64,000 nt of DNA from contig NBBA01000001.1 of assembly GCA_002794785.1 (NCBI GenBank), positions 1,116,001 through 1,180,000 of the forward strand. The letters run 5' to 3'. Origin of the DNA: Coniferiporia sulphurascens. Lineage: Eukaryota; Basidiomycota; Agaricomycetes; Hymenochaetales; Hymenochaetaceae. A program made the translations under genes and the position numbers. A model generated the notes under the pieces. The model made no database searches. It had not been told where the DNA came from and saw nothing but the letters and a program-made list of their open reading frames with translations. Position 1 is the stretch's first letter. Each line of letters opens with the position of its first letter. Of this stretch, positions 12,352 to 24,500 are shown one piece after another.

Positions 12352-12608
12352 TATTGAATAAATATAACGAACGATATAAAAATAGTATGTGGTCATATGA
12401 ACAACCACCTTACTAAGTGAACGATAACGCAACGATAACACCATACGATACAGGAGCTAGATAGTTATAGTAGTACTAGCCCATGGAACGTGTATATAAG
12501 GGGAGCTGGTCTCGCCCTAGAAATACATCGGTTTACGCTGATAACCCACCTTGCCTGAACCTCACCACTGCACCTCAACGTCTACCACAATGTGCGTAGA
12601 TTTTAAGA
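12352..12608 (+). repeat. Copia-1 3' LTR
   Basis: 257 bp. Compared base by base with the 5' LTR it differs at nine sites, every one a CpG-to-TpG or CpG-to-CpA change in one copy or the other. Confidence 0.93.
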
Positions 12609-14203
12609 TTATGGAATGTACCTATACCCAAATTGCAATAATTACCGTTATTTGTTATGATACTAGTTGAGTCCCAGGTCTTTAATAGAGCGCTGCACTA
12701 CAAATTCCTCTAATTGCCTTCTGTATAGTAATCGCATTCGATAAAGAGGTACGTGTGCAGCCTCTAATATCTTTTAGTTCCCCATTGACCATGTTTACTT
12801 AAGGTCAAATACTTTTGGGTGAGTGTCTCCAAGGGCATTTAGTACAGCCAGTAACTCAAGTGATTTATGGCCTTTAAGAGTGCCCCTCGGAAAATAACCA
12901 GCATGGTCTACTTTCTTGTAAGTAATCGCAGCGTCTTGTACTCTCATCTATAGATTACTGACAATTAACGGAACGCACGACTTCTCTCAGAATCGATACA
13001 TAGGCATTTTCTCTGCGTTCGCGGCCATAGCAGGTATAGTCGTTATTTTGACTCCGTGTGGCAATAGATTAGTTGACATGTATTTAGGATATTCCGTACA
13101 TGCGAACCCAAGACTGTAAGTGATGCTACATTGTAGATGCCATTATCTTCTGAAGGACATTCGGCATTCCAGGTGTATGAAGACAATTAGTTTCCATATT
13201 GCAACTAGACTGACAATGTTGTAGGCAAGTTCTCCGATTGGGGTCAGGATGCAGGAGGTAAACGTTTACGCATACTGCTGCCTGTGACGGAGTCAATGCT
13301 GATTAAGATTTTGAATTTAGGCTGGGTGACTATCGTTTTTATAGATTGTACGAATATTCCTTTTGGTTTCATTTATATTTCTCATCAATATGCCTGTGCA
13401 GATATTCTGCTATTAAGAGTTCTTGCATTATGGCCTGAAGGTGCATAAATTCATTTCAAACTAATTGTCGGAGCTCCACCATCGCAACTGAACCTCCGAC
13501 AGCAAAGAAATTGAGGCTGTGCCTTAAAGCCTTGTTCGCTGTGGAATCAATTTTCATGCTAGGAACTGGAATCAGTCTACTCATATTAGAGAGAAGTAAA
13601 TGAAGAGCTCTTCTATCCTCTGTCGAGAAAGTCACTGATGGCGGACCAGTTTCTGTAGGAGGAGCAATGGGTTTTGCATTTTGCATCAACAACAACGGAG
13701 TCCCTCCTTTACTTCAAACTCTCTACTGGTCCGTACCTAAGTTGTCTAGTAAATCAATTTAACATCCATTTCATGACAGGGTAACTCCATTTTTATTTGA
13801 GCTCGTCTTGATGTTCCTGGCTCTCTACAAAGCTGTCATTATCTGGCGAGAATCAGCTGGACTCGATGGCGTCAGCCTTGTCAAAGTGCTCGTCCGAGAC
13901 CAAGCTCTCTACTTCGTCCTGTAAGTAAAATCCACTCTTTTCTCTATTGGATCTAATTGAACGTAATCTCCTTTTCTTAGAATAATAGCATGCAGTACGG
14001 CTAGCATCGCTTTTTTCTGGGCAGATCAGCAAGGCTCCTCTGACGGAGCTATTGTTATTGTGGCATTTATAGTTTCGTCTGGTACCTTTCCCTGCATAAT
14101 AGGCTGCAAGTTATTGGTGCACCTGAGTGAAGCTGCCAAAAGGGGTGCCAATGGGGGTGCAAGTGGCGGCCTACAAAGTGTAAGTGGCATACAATTTGCG
14201 TAA

Positions 14204-15625
14204 AATTCCAGTCTATGTCCCAACTGTTTTCACCGATCCCCCCCCCTCAATCTTCCTGCAGAGAAATGCACCGCATGCGTGAAATCATGACGCATATATA
14301 CGCGGGCAATTTAACTGCAGTATTAGTAAAACTGTTCTAATTTTCACAGTACTAGTACTACCCCTTATGCTCCTATAGTTGTATGGCTCGGACCTTGCAC
14401 AAAGAATGTGCTGTCATATGTGAATAATCTGGTGATACCCTGTTATCCCTTTTCCCCAAAATTTGTGGTATAACAATCACAAATGCATCGTGATCATCTT
14501 TATTAAGGCACTACTATACCAGGCCCGTTTCCACATGAGTACTGGTACTAGTGCCACGGTAGTATGCATTAGTAGCTATTATGCACCATTACTAATAATA
14601 GCTACTAATGCATAAAATTTGGTGGAAACAAGGTCCGTCCCCGCCAATTATGCAAAAAAAGTCCGCTATTGCATAATGCAATTCACCCTCAGAACAGAGC
14701 GAACTTGAAGTCCTGGTCATCCCCGAGTATTGTCAGGATAGTCATGCTTCTGTAAGAAATCTTGAGGCGTGCCGTCGCAGTACAGGTTGGTCCTCGTCGA
14801 GTAAGGATTTCTTTGTGGCCATTTTCAACCCAGAGCATACATGTGGCTGACTACGAGGTAAAATCTCACAGAGCGTGAGATGTAAATACCAAATGTAGTT
14901 GCATGGTCGAAATTACCAAATCATAATTCCAACAGCTTCTTCTGAAATAAAGAGTTAGAAACTTGTTTATTTACCGGATTAATATTTGCTCCCATAAGCG
15001 CCTATCACTATCCGCATCTGCCACAGCATCTGCAAACCATACTTTGATCCCGCAAATATCTTTAAGCTGCAGTGTCTGCACCGAAGAGCCGAATCCTGCG
15101 TCGGGCCTGTGTGTCAGGTTCATCGATTTGGGCCTGATGACGCGCCTCCGCTACACCGGTACTAGTCTCGACCAGTGCAATGCGAGCCTGTGCGAGTGAG
15201 GTCGTAATGCCCTGCTCGAAAGACCATTATACGTATTTGATCAGCTTGTCGGTCTTTTAGAATGCCTTTGTTCCTGACCTTACTTGATTTCAGGTGCTTG
15301 AAGATGGAATGCATACATTGACATCAGCATCTTGCTGTGGTCCGCAAGTCTAACCCGTTCTATTCGGCTGATGATGGCGGAAAAAATTCTAGTGTTCCAA
15401 TGTGGGCCCATTGAAAACCACTCCAAAGCTGACCGGCGACAATATCCGCCTCCGTTGTATTTTATTCTAGAATATTATGCTCTCCACGACCCTCCTTTTT
15501 TAAAAAAAAGGAGCGGTTCCCTGTCAACATGTCACACGTGCGTGCTGCACTTCGTCCGTTATCATCCCTGGCTACCACTTACGATACACCTTGTGGATGT
15601 TGAGACTGGTTAAGCCAACGGTGTA
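14204..15625. other. Intergenic stretch with degenerate spacer repeat and small inverted-repeat element
   Basis: No gene is supported. The segment at about 14690-14930 is a decayed copy of sequence also found at 35700-35880 and 39670-39850 (shared text such as AAATACCAAATG and AAATTACCAAATC). It therefore belongs to the spacer unit that accompanies DUF6533 copies. An inverted-repeat element at 14521-14636 is listed separately. Open frames at 14963-15199 and 15332-15613 have no recognisable content. Confidence 0.5.
14521..14636. repeat. Hairpin-forming inverted-repeat element (MITE-like)
   Basis: A perfect 19-bp palindrome (arms 14564-14582 and 14595-14613, 12-nt loop) lies inside a weaker outer pair, GTTTCCAC near 14527 and GTGGAAAC near 14622. 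Nested inverted repeats at this size suggest a small non-autonomous DNA element. No target duplication is evident, so the class is open. Confidence 0.5.
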
Positions 15626-15631
15626 TCGCAA

Positions 15632-15817
15632 TTAGTGTGGCTAAAGTTCGGTTCGGCTGTACTTCCAAACGCGAACGTGAACCGTTGCGAACGGGTTCAT
15701 GGAGGTTCGGTTCGCGTCCGAACGCGTTCGCACTGATATGGTGATATTGAACGCGTGGTTCGGTTCACGTTCGAACCGTGTTCGGAGCGGTTCAAAACCG
15801 AACCTTAGCCACACTAA
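15632..15817. mobile_element. 186-bp MITE with TTAGTGTGGCTAA termini
   Basis: The left end TTAGTGTGGCTAAAGTTCGG mirrors the right end (reverse complement TTAGTGTGGCTAAGGTTCGG). The inside is packed with TTCGGTT/AACCGAA and GAACGCG motifs in both directions. Both flanks show TCGCAA (15626-15631 and 15818-15823), a candidate target duplication; a TA duplication with shorter ends is an alternative reading. It has no coding capacity. Confidence 0.75.
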
Positions 15818-16127
15818 TCGCAACACATGCGAAGCCAACCGAATCCCTTGTGATGCCCAATAGTATGTTCCAAGCGCCTATATATCACAGGTTCTCCATC
15901 CGGAGCTTGAAGGAGGGAAGAGCAAAACCAGAGCTCTGGTCATATTGATGGAGCAAAAAAGAGAATCTTTCGGTAACTGCTATCCGACTTAGATGAAGAT
16001 CGTATCAAGGCTTCAAACAAGCTTGGGAAACAATTGGCTCTTACTACGGCTATCGGGATGTGATGTAGCGGAAGATTCAATATTGCATATGCAGCTGTCA
16101 AAGAAGCGGAAGGTACTCAAAGCAAAT

Positions 16128-16384
16128 TTTTGAAATCTACCCACGTTGTGGTAGATGTTGAGGTGCAATGGTAGTAAGTCAGGCAAAGGGGGTTATCAGC
16201 ATAAACCAATGTATTTCATGGTAGAGACCAGCTCTCCTTATATACATCTACCATGAGCTACATATAATATAACTATCATAGCTCCTATTCGTATGGTGTT
16301 ATCGTTGCGTTATCGTTCACTTAGTAAGGTGGTTGTTCATATGACCACCTTTATATTTAGTATGTTCGTTATATTTATTTAATA
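16128..16384 (-). repeat. Copia-X 3' LTR
   Basis: 257 bp, next to the polypurine tract complement CTCCCCTTCAAAC at 16385. Compared with the reassembled 5' LTR it differs at six bases, of which five fall in ancestral CpG sites. Confidence 0.9.
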
Positions 16385-16391
16385 CTCCCCT

Positions 16392-19300
16392 TCAAACTTT
16401 TACTAGGTGGAGTAGACTTGTAAAATGTTTGATTAATTTGATTGTTAGCACTTTCATCATAATATCAGCCTTTTGCTGTCCAGTTGGAATATATGAAACT
16501 GATATGGTTTCATTTTCTATGTAATCTCATAAGAAGTCTTTTCGTATATCAATATGTTTTGTTCATTGCGTATATTTTTGTTCTGTTGAATTTACTATAG
16601 TTATGGCTGCTTGATTATCACATAAAATTTTTGTAGGTGTATCCAAGGTCTGCAGTACCTCTTCAACCAGTCTTCTTAGCCATATAGCTTCTTTTACTCC
16701 ATGAGTTAAAGCTTGTAGTTCAGCTTCGCATACTGATAATGACACTAATTCTTGCTTTTTACTTGACCATGATGTTGTTGCGTTTCCTATTTGGAATATA
16801 TATCCTGATATTGCTTTATGGCCTTCTTGTGTCATTCCGTCGGCATCGGTATATCTGATTAACTCGATTGGTTCTTTGCCTCCGAGTATTAACCAATAAT
16901 CATTTGTTCCTTTTAAATATTTGAAACAGTGTTTTACTGTGTTATAATGTTCGATACTAGGTTTGTTTAAATGCCTAGCAAATTGACCTGTTGCAAATGA
17001 TATATCAGGTCTCATACAATCTGCTGCATATCGTAATGCTCCAACCATATTCATATACGGTATTTGTTGCATGAATTTTAATTCTTCATTAGTTGGATTT
17101 TCAAGTGATTTTAACACTTGTCCTGGTGTCATTGGTGTTCATACCATTGCAGCATCTTTTAGTTTATGTTTTTCAATTATGTTGTCAATATAATTTTTTT
17201 GTCTTAGTTTTATAATTATTTCTTCTCGGTTTCGTTCAATTTCAATTCTGAGTAACCAATGTACATCATTTCCATCAGTGAATTTTACATGTTTTCCTAT
17301 TTCATCTTTAAAGGCTTTTATTATTAATAAGTTTAAGCCACATATCGTTATGTCATCAACATGTATGAAAAGTACTAAGATTGTTTTTCCTTTTTCTTTT
17401 CTTAGGAATACTGCATTATCTTGGACTGCTCGTGTTAGTCCTATTCCTATTAATATTTCTGATAATTTTTTATACCAGCATCTGCCTGCTTGTTTTAATC
17501 CGTATAAGGCTTTATTTAATTTTAAAACTTGTCCAGTTTTTATTTCAATTAAATTTCCTGGTGGTGATTTTATGTATATGTTTTCGTCTTTTTCTAATTC
17601 ACCATATAAGTAAGCTGATTTAATATCGATTTGGTGAATTTTGTAATTGTTTGTTGCACTCCAGCTTAATATAGTTCTTACTGTGGCTAATTGTGCCACT
17701 GGAGCGAATGTATCATTTGAATAGTAGTCTATACCCTCTTTCTGGGCAAATCCTTGAACTACTAATCTTGCTTTGTAACGTTCAATTTTTCCGTTTGCTA
17801 ATCTTTTTGTTTTGTAAACAAATCTTGTTCCAATTATATTTATATCTTTTGGTGGATCAATGATTGTCCATGTAGATCTTTTGATTAACGTTTTTATTTC
17901 TTCTTTCATTGCTGTGATCCATTGATTTGCGTCAATTCTATTGATCGCTTGTTGATATGAATTGGGATCGCCTATTAATTCTGTATTGAATTGATTAAAT
18001 TCCGTAAGATAAGCAACTGTATTTTGTTCATCAAAGTTAAGACCTAATGATCATTTTGTTGGTTTTATTGTTCTAATTGGTCTTTCATTTGTTAATTCTT
18101 TTATTTGTTCGTTTTGTTTTTCTGTTATATTCTCCCCTTCAATTTTAGATGGTGGAGAATCTAAAAATTGTAGATTTCGTTCAACTGAAATTTTTCTGTT
18201 ATGATAGGTTCTATGACCTTTACTTTCTTCATCAAATCCTAGCCATTGTGCATAAATTCCTTTTGGTTGTAATTTATTAATGTCTTCTTGTCATAGTATG
18301 CAATATTGGCCAAATTCTTTTAAATCGTCAATGTTATAATTTTCGTTAAATTGTTTAAAATATGGTGTTTTAAAATCAATAGCGCTTTTTGGCATTCTAT
18401 TGTAAATGTAAGTACTGTATTTTACAGCTTCTCCCCATAGACTGGGTGGTAATTTTGCTTGTAGCAGGTTAACTCGTGTATTGTTTAGTATTGTTTGATG
18501 TGATCATTCTGCTACTCCATTTTGTTGTGGCGTATTGTGAACAGTCAGCTTTCGTATTGTTCCATTTTTTTCTAAATATTCAGTGAATTGTTTACTTAAA
18601 AACACTGTATCATTATCACTTTGTAATATTTTTATTTTTATATTATGTTGTGTATTGAGCATTGTAGCCCATGTCATATAAGTGTTTAAGCCCTTGTCTT
18701 TTGTTTTTAATAAAATCATTTTTATCCATCTTGTAGAGTCATCTACAAGTGTTAGAAGATATTTATATCCTCCTATAGTGTGTGTGGATGCTGGACCCCA
18801 TATGTCCATGTGTATATGATCACCAAATTTTTCAGCTAATTTTGAAACACGTAGTTTTGGAATTTGCATTCTTTTTATATTTGCTTCAATGCAGATTGTG
18901 CATTGAGTTTCGTTGTAATTTGTAATTTTGTTATTTGTAATTTGATCTTCTTTTAGTAATTTCTTTATGTAAGCATAGCTTATATGTCCGAGTTTTTTGT
19001 GAAGTTCAAATAAAGTTACATTTTTTGTAGCCACTTGTACATCGTTGTTAAATATACTATACAATCCATTTTTATTTGTTATTTTTCCACATAAAGATCC
19101 ATTAGGATACTTTATTGTGCATTCGTTTTCTTTATAAATAAATTTGTAGCTGTCTTGACATAGAAGTCCTTGAGAGACTAATGTCATATTCATTTTAGGA
19201 TTATAGTATACGTTTGATAATGTTATAACATTTACCAAGTGTCCGTTGGGGATGTAAAGCTTAAGATCCCCTACTATGTTTGCCATAAATGTTGTTTTGT

Positions 19301-21236
19301 TGGCAGCCGTTATCATAATTGCATCAGTTTTGTAAGTATTTTGTAATCGATTTAGATATGGTGTTAAATGTATTGTTGCACCAGTATCAATTATATCCAT
19401 TGAAGAATAAATGTTGTTAGCAATTTTTTCTGTTGTTATAGCATTAATGCTTACATCTAAATTATTGTCATCCATGTCTTCCATTGCACTGTCGTGGTTT
19501 CCTATAGCATCAAGGAAGTCGTTATAAGAATAAATTGGGAATTCTCCCATGTCGAAGTCGTTGTCATCGATTTCTGTTATAAAGGCGGTTTCGCCTTGGC
19601 CAATTACGGCGCTTAACTCAATTCGAGAGCTTGATGCGATGTTTGTTGCTGCTGCTGCTGCGGTATGTTTAGCCTGGGCCGCACTTGCCCCAGTCGATGT
19701 CGGTGCCACTGACACACCTGTTTCCTTCCCTTTTCCTTTGTCGTCATTCGTGTCCTCTTTCTTCTTTTGAGCTGCTTTCGTCCATTCCGTTTTTGGTGCC
19801 CAGCAGTCTCGACTAAAGTGCCCTAGCTTATTACAATTGTAGCACTTGATTACGTGTGATTGTTGGTTAGGGGAATATCCCCCTCATCCTCGTCCTCGCA
19901 TATATCCGCCATGGCCCCTGTAGCCGCGACCTCGTGGCTGCACTCCGTGGCTAAAACCGTGTCCGTGGCCCCTAAAATAGGGGTGATTCCACTCGTCCTT
20001 GGGCAGGTGGTTAGCCACCACTCCTGTCCTCTGATGATTTTTATGCCACCCCTTGAAGGTGTTTTGTAATGCGGTTAATAGGAATTGAGGGGTTAGTTCA
20101 ATTTCATCTTTGTCTGGATTTGTTTCATTAATTGTTTTAATATATAACTCACTCTGTGTGAGTATGTATTGATATTGTTCAGGCGTTGCCCTTGTAATAG
20201 CCGATATATACATTGATTCTGAAACTTTTACCCCTTGGGCTATTAGTTCCTCGTATTTATTGCTGAGGTTATCAAGTGTTCCATCGAAATGGCTGACATG
20301 ACCTCTGATATCAAAAAGGGCAGCCTCATTAAAGCCCTTTGTAATTGTTGTCTGGACGTTATATCGTCTGTCAAGCGCTTTGAGTAGCGCTGGAATATCT
20401 TTAGAGAAATTAAGATAATAAGCCAGTATTTTGTTGGGCATAGTGCGCATAATGCTGTTATATAAAGCACTTGATATACCAGCCTCTCCAGTTCCTGGGG
20501 AGTTAATGAGCAGGTTACCATAACCTGCACTCTCGATTGCACTTCGGACTCTGTAGTTCCAGAGTTTATAATTTCTGTGGCCATCGAGTTTCTCAATTCC
20601 GTTGAAGAATTTCTGGAGTTCCATGAGTTTAGTTGCCATACTTGGTTCATCTTCCTCAGTATTGTTAGCGTCTGAATCGTCAGGATCAGATGGTTCTGAT
20701 GGCTCATGTGATGGGTTATTTTTAGATTCTTCGGTATTTTCTTCTTCATCTTCTTTTTTATTGTCATCTTCTTTCTTATCGCTTTCTTCTTCTTCTGGCT
20801 TAATATAAGGGTTATCAATTTTAAATTGTTCTTTTTCATTTGGATCTGATATACCCAAATACGTACTTATTCGATATCTGATTTCGGATGATTTTCCTTA
20901 ATCCAATATTCCTAAATCTTTAGCGTGATTTGTTAATTCCATTTTATAATCAGCTTTTATTTTTAATTTTTCGTTTTCTGTAGAATTGTCATACCTGTTT
21001 ATTCGGTCTTGAATTTGTTGTTCCGTTCCGTTAATTGGTATTTGTCTAAGGTTACATTGAATTATTAAGTCAACTAACCTTTTGCTATCTTTAGCTTTTT
21101 GAATTTTTTCTTTGAGTTCTTCAATAGTAGATGACTGCATATACATTATTTTTAGTTCATTAGCTATTATGCGTAATCCTGATAGTTTTTGCAAATGTGT
21201 TTGCTCACAAGTGTTTGGTTTCTGTCCATCAGACAT
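16392..21236 (-). pseudogene. Copia-X gag-pol polyprotein, multiple nonsense codons
   Basis: Starts at ATG 21236 (MSDGQKPNTCEQ) and stays in one frame to the stop at 16392-16394, with no frameshift found. It is broken by about eight stops, for example at about 20898, 19884, 18504, 18292, 18052, 17139, 16563 and 16529. All but the first, which is a CAA-to-TAA change, are TGA at positions where arginine CGA is expected. Gag, protease DTGAT, integrase and RNase H are recognisable as in Copia-1. The catalytic HVDD is kept because its CpG decayed silently (GAT GAC, about 17352-17357). It should make no functional product. Confidence 0.92.
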
Positions 21237-21305
21237 AGTTTTGTTATTCGAGGATTTATAATTTCGTTAATTGTTTCGTTAGTTGTAGAGTCAAGGCTCA
21301 TAACC

Positions 21306-21546
21306 TTTTGAAATCTACCCACGTTGTGGTAGATGTTGAGGTGCAGTGGTAGTAAGTCAGGCAAAGGGGGTTATCAGCATAAACCAATGTATTTCATGGT
21401 AGAGACCAGCTCTCCTTATATACATCTACCATGAGCTACATATAATATAACTATCATAGCTCCTATTCATATGGCGTTATCGTTGCATTATCGTTCACTT
21501 AGTAAGGTGGTTGTTCATATGACCACCTTTATATTTAGTACATTCA
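21306..21546 (-). repeat. Copia-X 5' LTR, inner part
   Basis: 241 nt of the 257-bp LTR, ending with ATTCA (21542-21546), which is the left copy of the target duplication made by Copia-Y. The primer site complement (GGCTCATAACC) directly precedes it at about 21295-21305. Confidence 0.88.
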
Positions 21547-24500
21547 TCTGTTTGAGTTTTACTATAGTTATGGCTGCTTGATTATCACATAAAATTTTTG
21601 TAGGTGTATCCAAGGTCTGCAGTACCTCTTCAACCAGTCTTCGTAGCCATATTGCTTCTTTTACTCCATGAGTTAAAGCTTGTAGTTCAGCTTCGCATAC
21701 TGATAATGACACTAATTCTTGCTTTTTACTTGACCATGATGTTGTTGCATTTCCAATTTGGAATATGTATCCTGATATTGCTTTATGGCCTTCTTGTGTC
21801 ATTCCGTCAGCATCGGTATATCCGATTAACTCGATTGGTTCTTTTCCTCCAAGTATTAACCAGTAATCGTTCGTTCCTTTTAGATATTTAAAGCAGTGTT
21901 TTACTGCATTGTAATGTTCGATACTAGGTTTGTTTAGATGTCTAGCAAATTGACCTGTTGCGAATGATATATCAGGTCTCGTACAGTCTGCTGCATATCG
22001 TAATGCTCCAACCATATTCATGTAAGGTATTTGATTCATGAAGTTTAATTCTTCATTAGTTGGATTTTCAAGTGATTTTAACACTTGACCAGGTGTCATT
22101 GGTGTTCGTACCATTGCAGCATCTTTTAATTTATATTTTTCAATAATATTGTTAATATAATGTTTTTGTCTTAGTTTTATAATTCTTTCTTCTCGGTTTC
22201 TTTCGATTTCAATTCTGAGTAACCAATGTATATCATTTCCATCAGTGAATTTTACATGTTTTCCTATTTCATTTTTAAAGGCTTTTATTATTAATAAATT
22301 TAAGCCACATATTGTTATATTGTCAACATGTATGAAAAGTATTAGAATTGTTTTTCCTTTTACTTTTCTTAGGAATACTGCATTATCTTGGACTGCTTGA
22401 GTTAGTCCTATTCCAACCAATATTTCTGATAATTTTTTATACCATCGTCTGCCTGCTTGTTTTAATCCATATAAGGCTTTATTTAATTTTAAAACTTGTC
22501 CAGGTTTTATTTCGATTAGATTTCCTGGTGGTGCTTTTATATATATGTTTTCATTTTTATCTAGTTCACCATATAAGTAAGCTGATTTTATATCAATTTG
22601 GTGAATTTCATAATTGTTTGTTGCACTCCAACTTAATATAGTTCTCACTGTAGCCAATCGTGCTACTGGAGCGAATGTATCATTTGAGTAGTAATCTATG
22701 CCTTCTTTTTGGGCAAACCCTTGTACTACTAATCTTGCTTTATAACATTCTATTTCTCTGTTTGCTAATCTTTTTGTTTTGTAAACAAATCTTGTTCCGA
22801 TTATGTTTGCTTCTTTTGGTGGATCAATGATTTTCCACGTAGATCTTTCGATTAATGTTTTTATTTCTTCTTTCATTGCCGTGATCCACTGATTTGCGTC
22901 AATTCTATTGATCGCTTGTTGATATGAATTGGATTGCCTATTAATTCCGTATTGAATTGATTGAATTCTGTAAGATAGGCGACTGTATTTTGTTCATCAA
23001 AGTTAAGACCTAATGATCGTTTTGTTGGTTTCATTGTTCTTACTGGTCTTTCATTTGTTAATTCTTTTATTTGTTCGTTTTGTTTTTCTGTTATATTCTC
23101 CCCTTCAATTTTAGATGGTGGAGAGTCTAAAAATTGTAGATTTCGTTCAACTGTAATTTTTCTATGATGATAGGTTCTATGACCTTTACTTTCTTCGTCA
23201 AATCCTAGCCATTGTGCATAAATTCCTTTTGGTTGTAATTTGTTAACGTCTTCTTGTCATATAATGCAGTATTGGCTGAATTCTTTTAAATCGTCTATGT
23301 TATAATTTTTGTTATATCGTTTAAAATATGGTGTTTTAAAATCAATAGTGCTCTTTGGCGTTCTATTGTAAATGTAAGTGCTGTATTTTACAGCTTCTCC
23401 CCATAAACTTGGAGGTAATTTTGCTTGTAGCAGATTTACTCGTGTATTATTTAAAATCGTTTGATGTGATCGTTCTGCTACTCCGTTTTGTTGTGGTGTA
23501 TCATGAACAGTCAGCTTTCGTATTGTTCCATTTTTTTCTAGATATTCAGTGAATTGTTTACTTAAAAACACTGTATCATTATCGCTTTGTAATATTTTTA
23601 TTTTTATATTAAATTGTGTATTGAGCATAGTAGCCCAAGTCATATAAGCATTTAAACCCTCGTCTTTTGTTTTTAATAAAATCATTTTTATCCATCTTGT
23701 AGCATCATCTACAAGTGTTAGAAGATATTTATATCCTCCTATTGCATGTGTAGATGCTGGACCCCATATGTCCATATGTATATGTTCGCCAAATTTTTCT
23801 GCTAACTTGGAAGTACGTAATTTTGGGATTTGCATTCTTTTTATATTTGCTTCTAAACAGATTGTACATTGAACTTTGTCGTGATTTGAAATTTTATTGT
23901 TTGTAATTTGATCTTCTTTTAGTAATTGCCTAATATAAGCATAGCTTATATGTCCTAGTTTTTTATGGAGTTCAAATAGCGTTACATTTTTCGTAGCTGC
24001 TTGTACATTGTTGTTAAATATACTATACAATCCATTCGTATTTTTAATTTTTCCACATAAAGATCCATTAGGATACTTTATTGTACATTCATTTTCTTTA
24101 TAAATAAATTTGTAGCCGTCTTGACATAGAAGTCCTTGAGAGACTAATGTCATATTCATTTTAGGATTGTAATATGCATTTGATAATATAATGACACTTA
24201 CTGAGTGTCTGTTGGGGATGTAAAGCTTAAGATCCCCTACTATATTTGCATTGAACGTTGTTTTGTTTGCAGCCATTATTGTAATAGTGTCGGTTTTATA
24301 AGTATTTCGTAGTCGATTTAGATATGGTGTTAAATGTATTGTTGCACCAGTATCAATTATATCCATTGAGGAATAAACATTGTTAGCAATTTCTTTTATA
24401 GTTATGGCGTTAATGCTTACGTCTAAATTATTGTCATCCATGTCTTCCATGGCGCTATTGTGGTTTCCTATTGCGTCAAGGAAGTCATTATACGAATATA

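Larger units (their letters stand above)
7168..12608 (+). mobile_element. Copia-1: full-length Ty1/copia LTR retrotransposon
   Basis: Two 257-bp LTRs (7168-7424 and 12352-12608) bound an internal region with one long gag-pol frame in copia order (gag, protease, integrase, reverse transcriptase, RNase H). The flanks carry a 5-bp target duplication TTATG (7163-7167 and 12609-12613). An A on either side makes the exact edge ambiguous by one base. The LTRs differ at nine positions, all C/T or G/A within CpG. Four in-frame stops make it non-autonomous. It is the only one of the four copies on the plus strand, and it disrupts DUF6533 gene B. Confidence 0.95.
7096..14203 (+). pseudogene. DUF6533 membrane protein copy B, split by a Copia insertion
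   Basis: Exon 1 starts at ATG 7096 (MLSPRSTVEPVGPSG) and is cut after 7167 by Copia-1. It resumes at 12609 (MECTYTQIAIITVICYDT) and is followed by the usual GTTGAG donor. Downstream exons continue in family order: FDKE near 12745, VKYFW-like micro-exon, SAPRK, RYIGIF, and the last exon ending at TAA 14201-14203. Removing the element and one TTATG copy restores the exon-1 frame, so the gene was probably coding when hit. With 5.4 kb inserted in its first exon it should be null. Residual downstream exons appear reasonably preserved, which suggests a fairly recent event. Confidence 0.75.
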
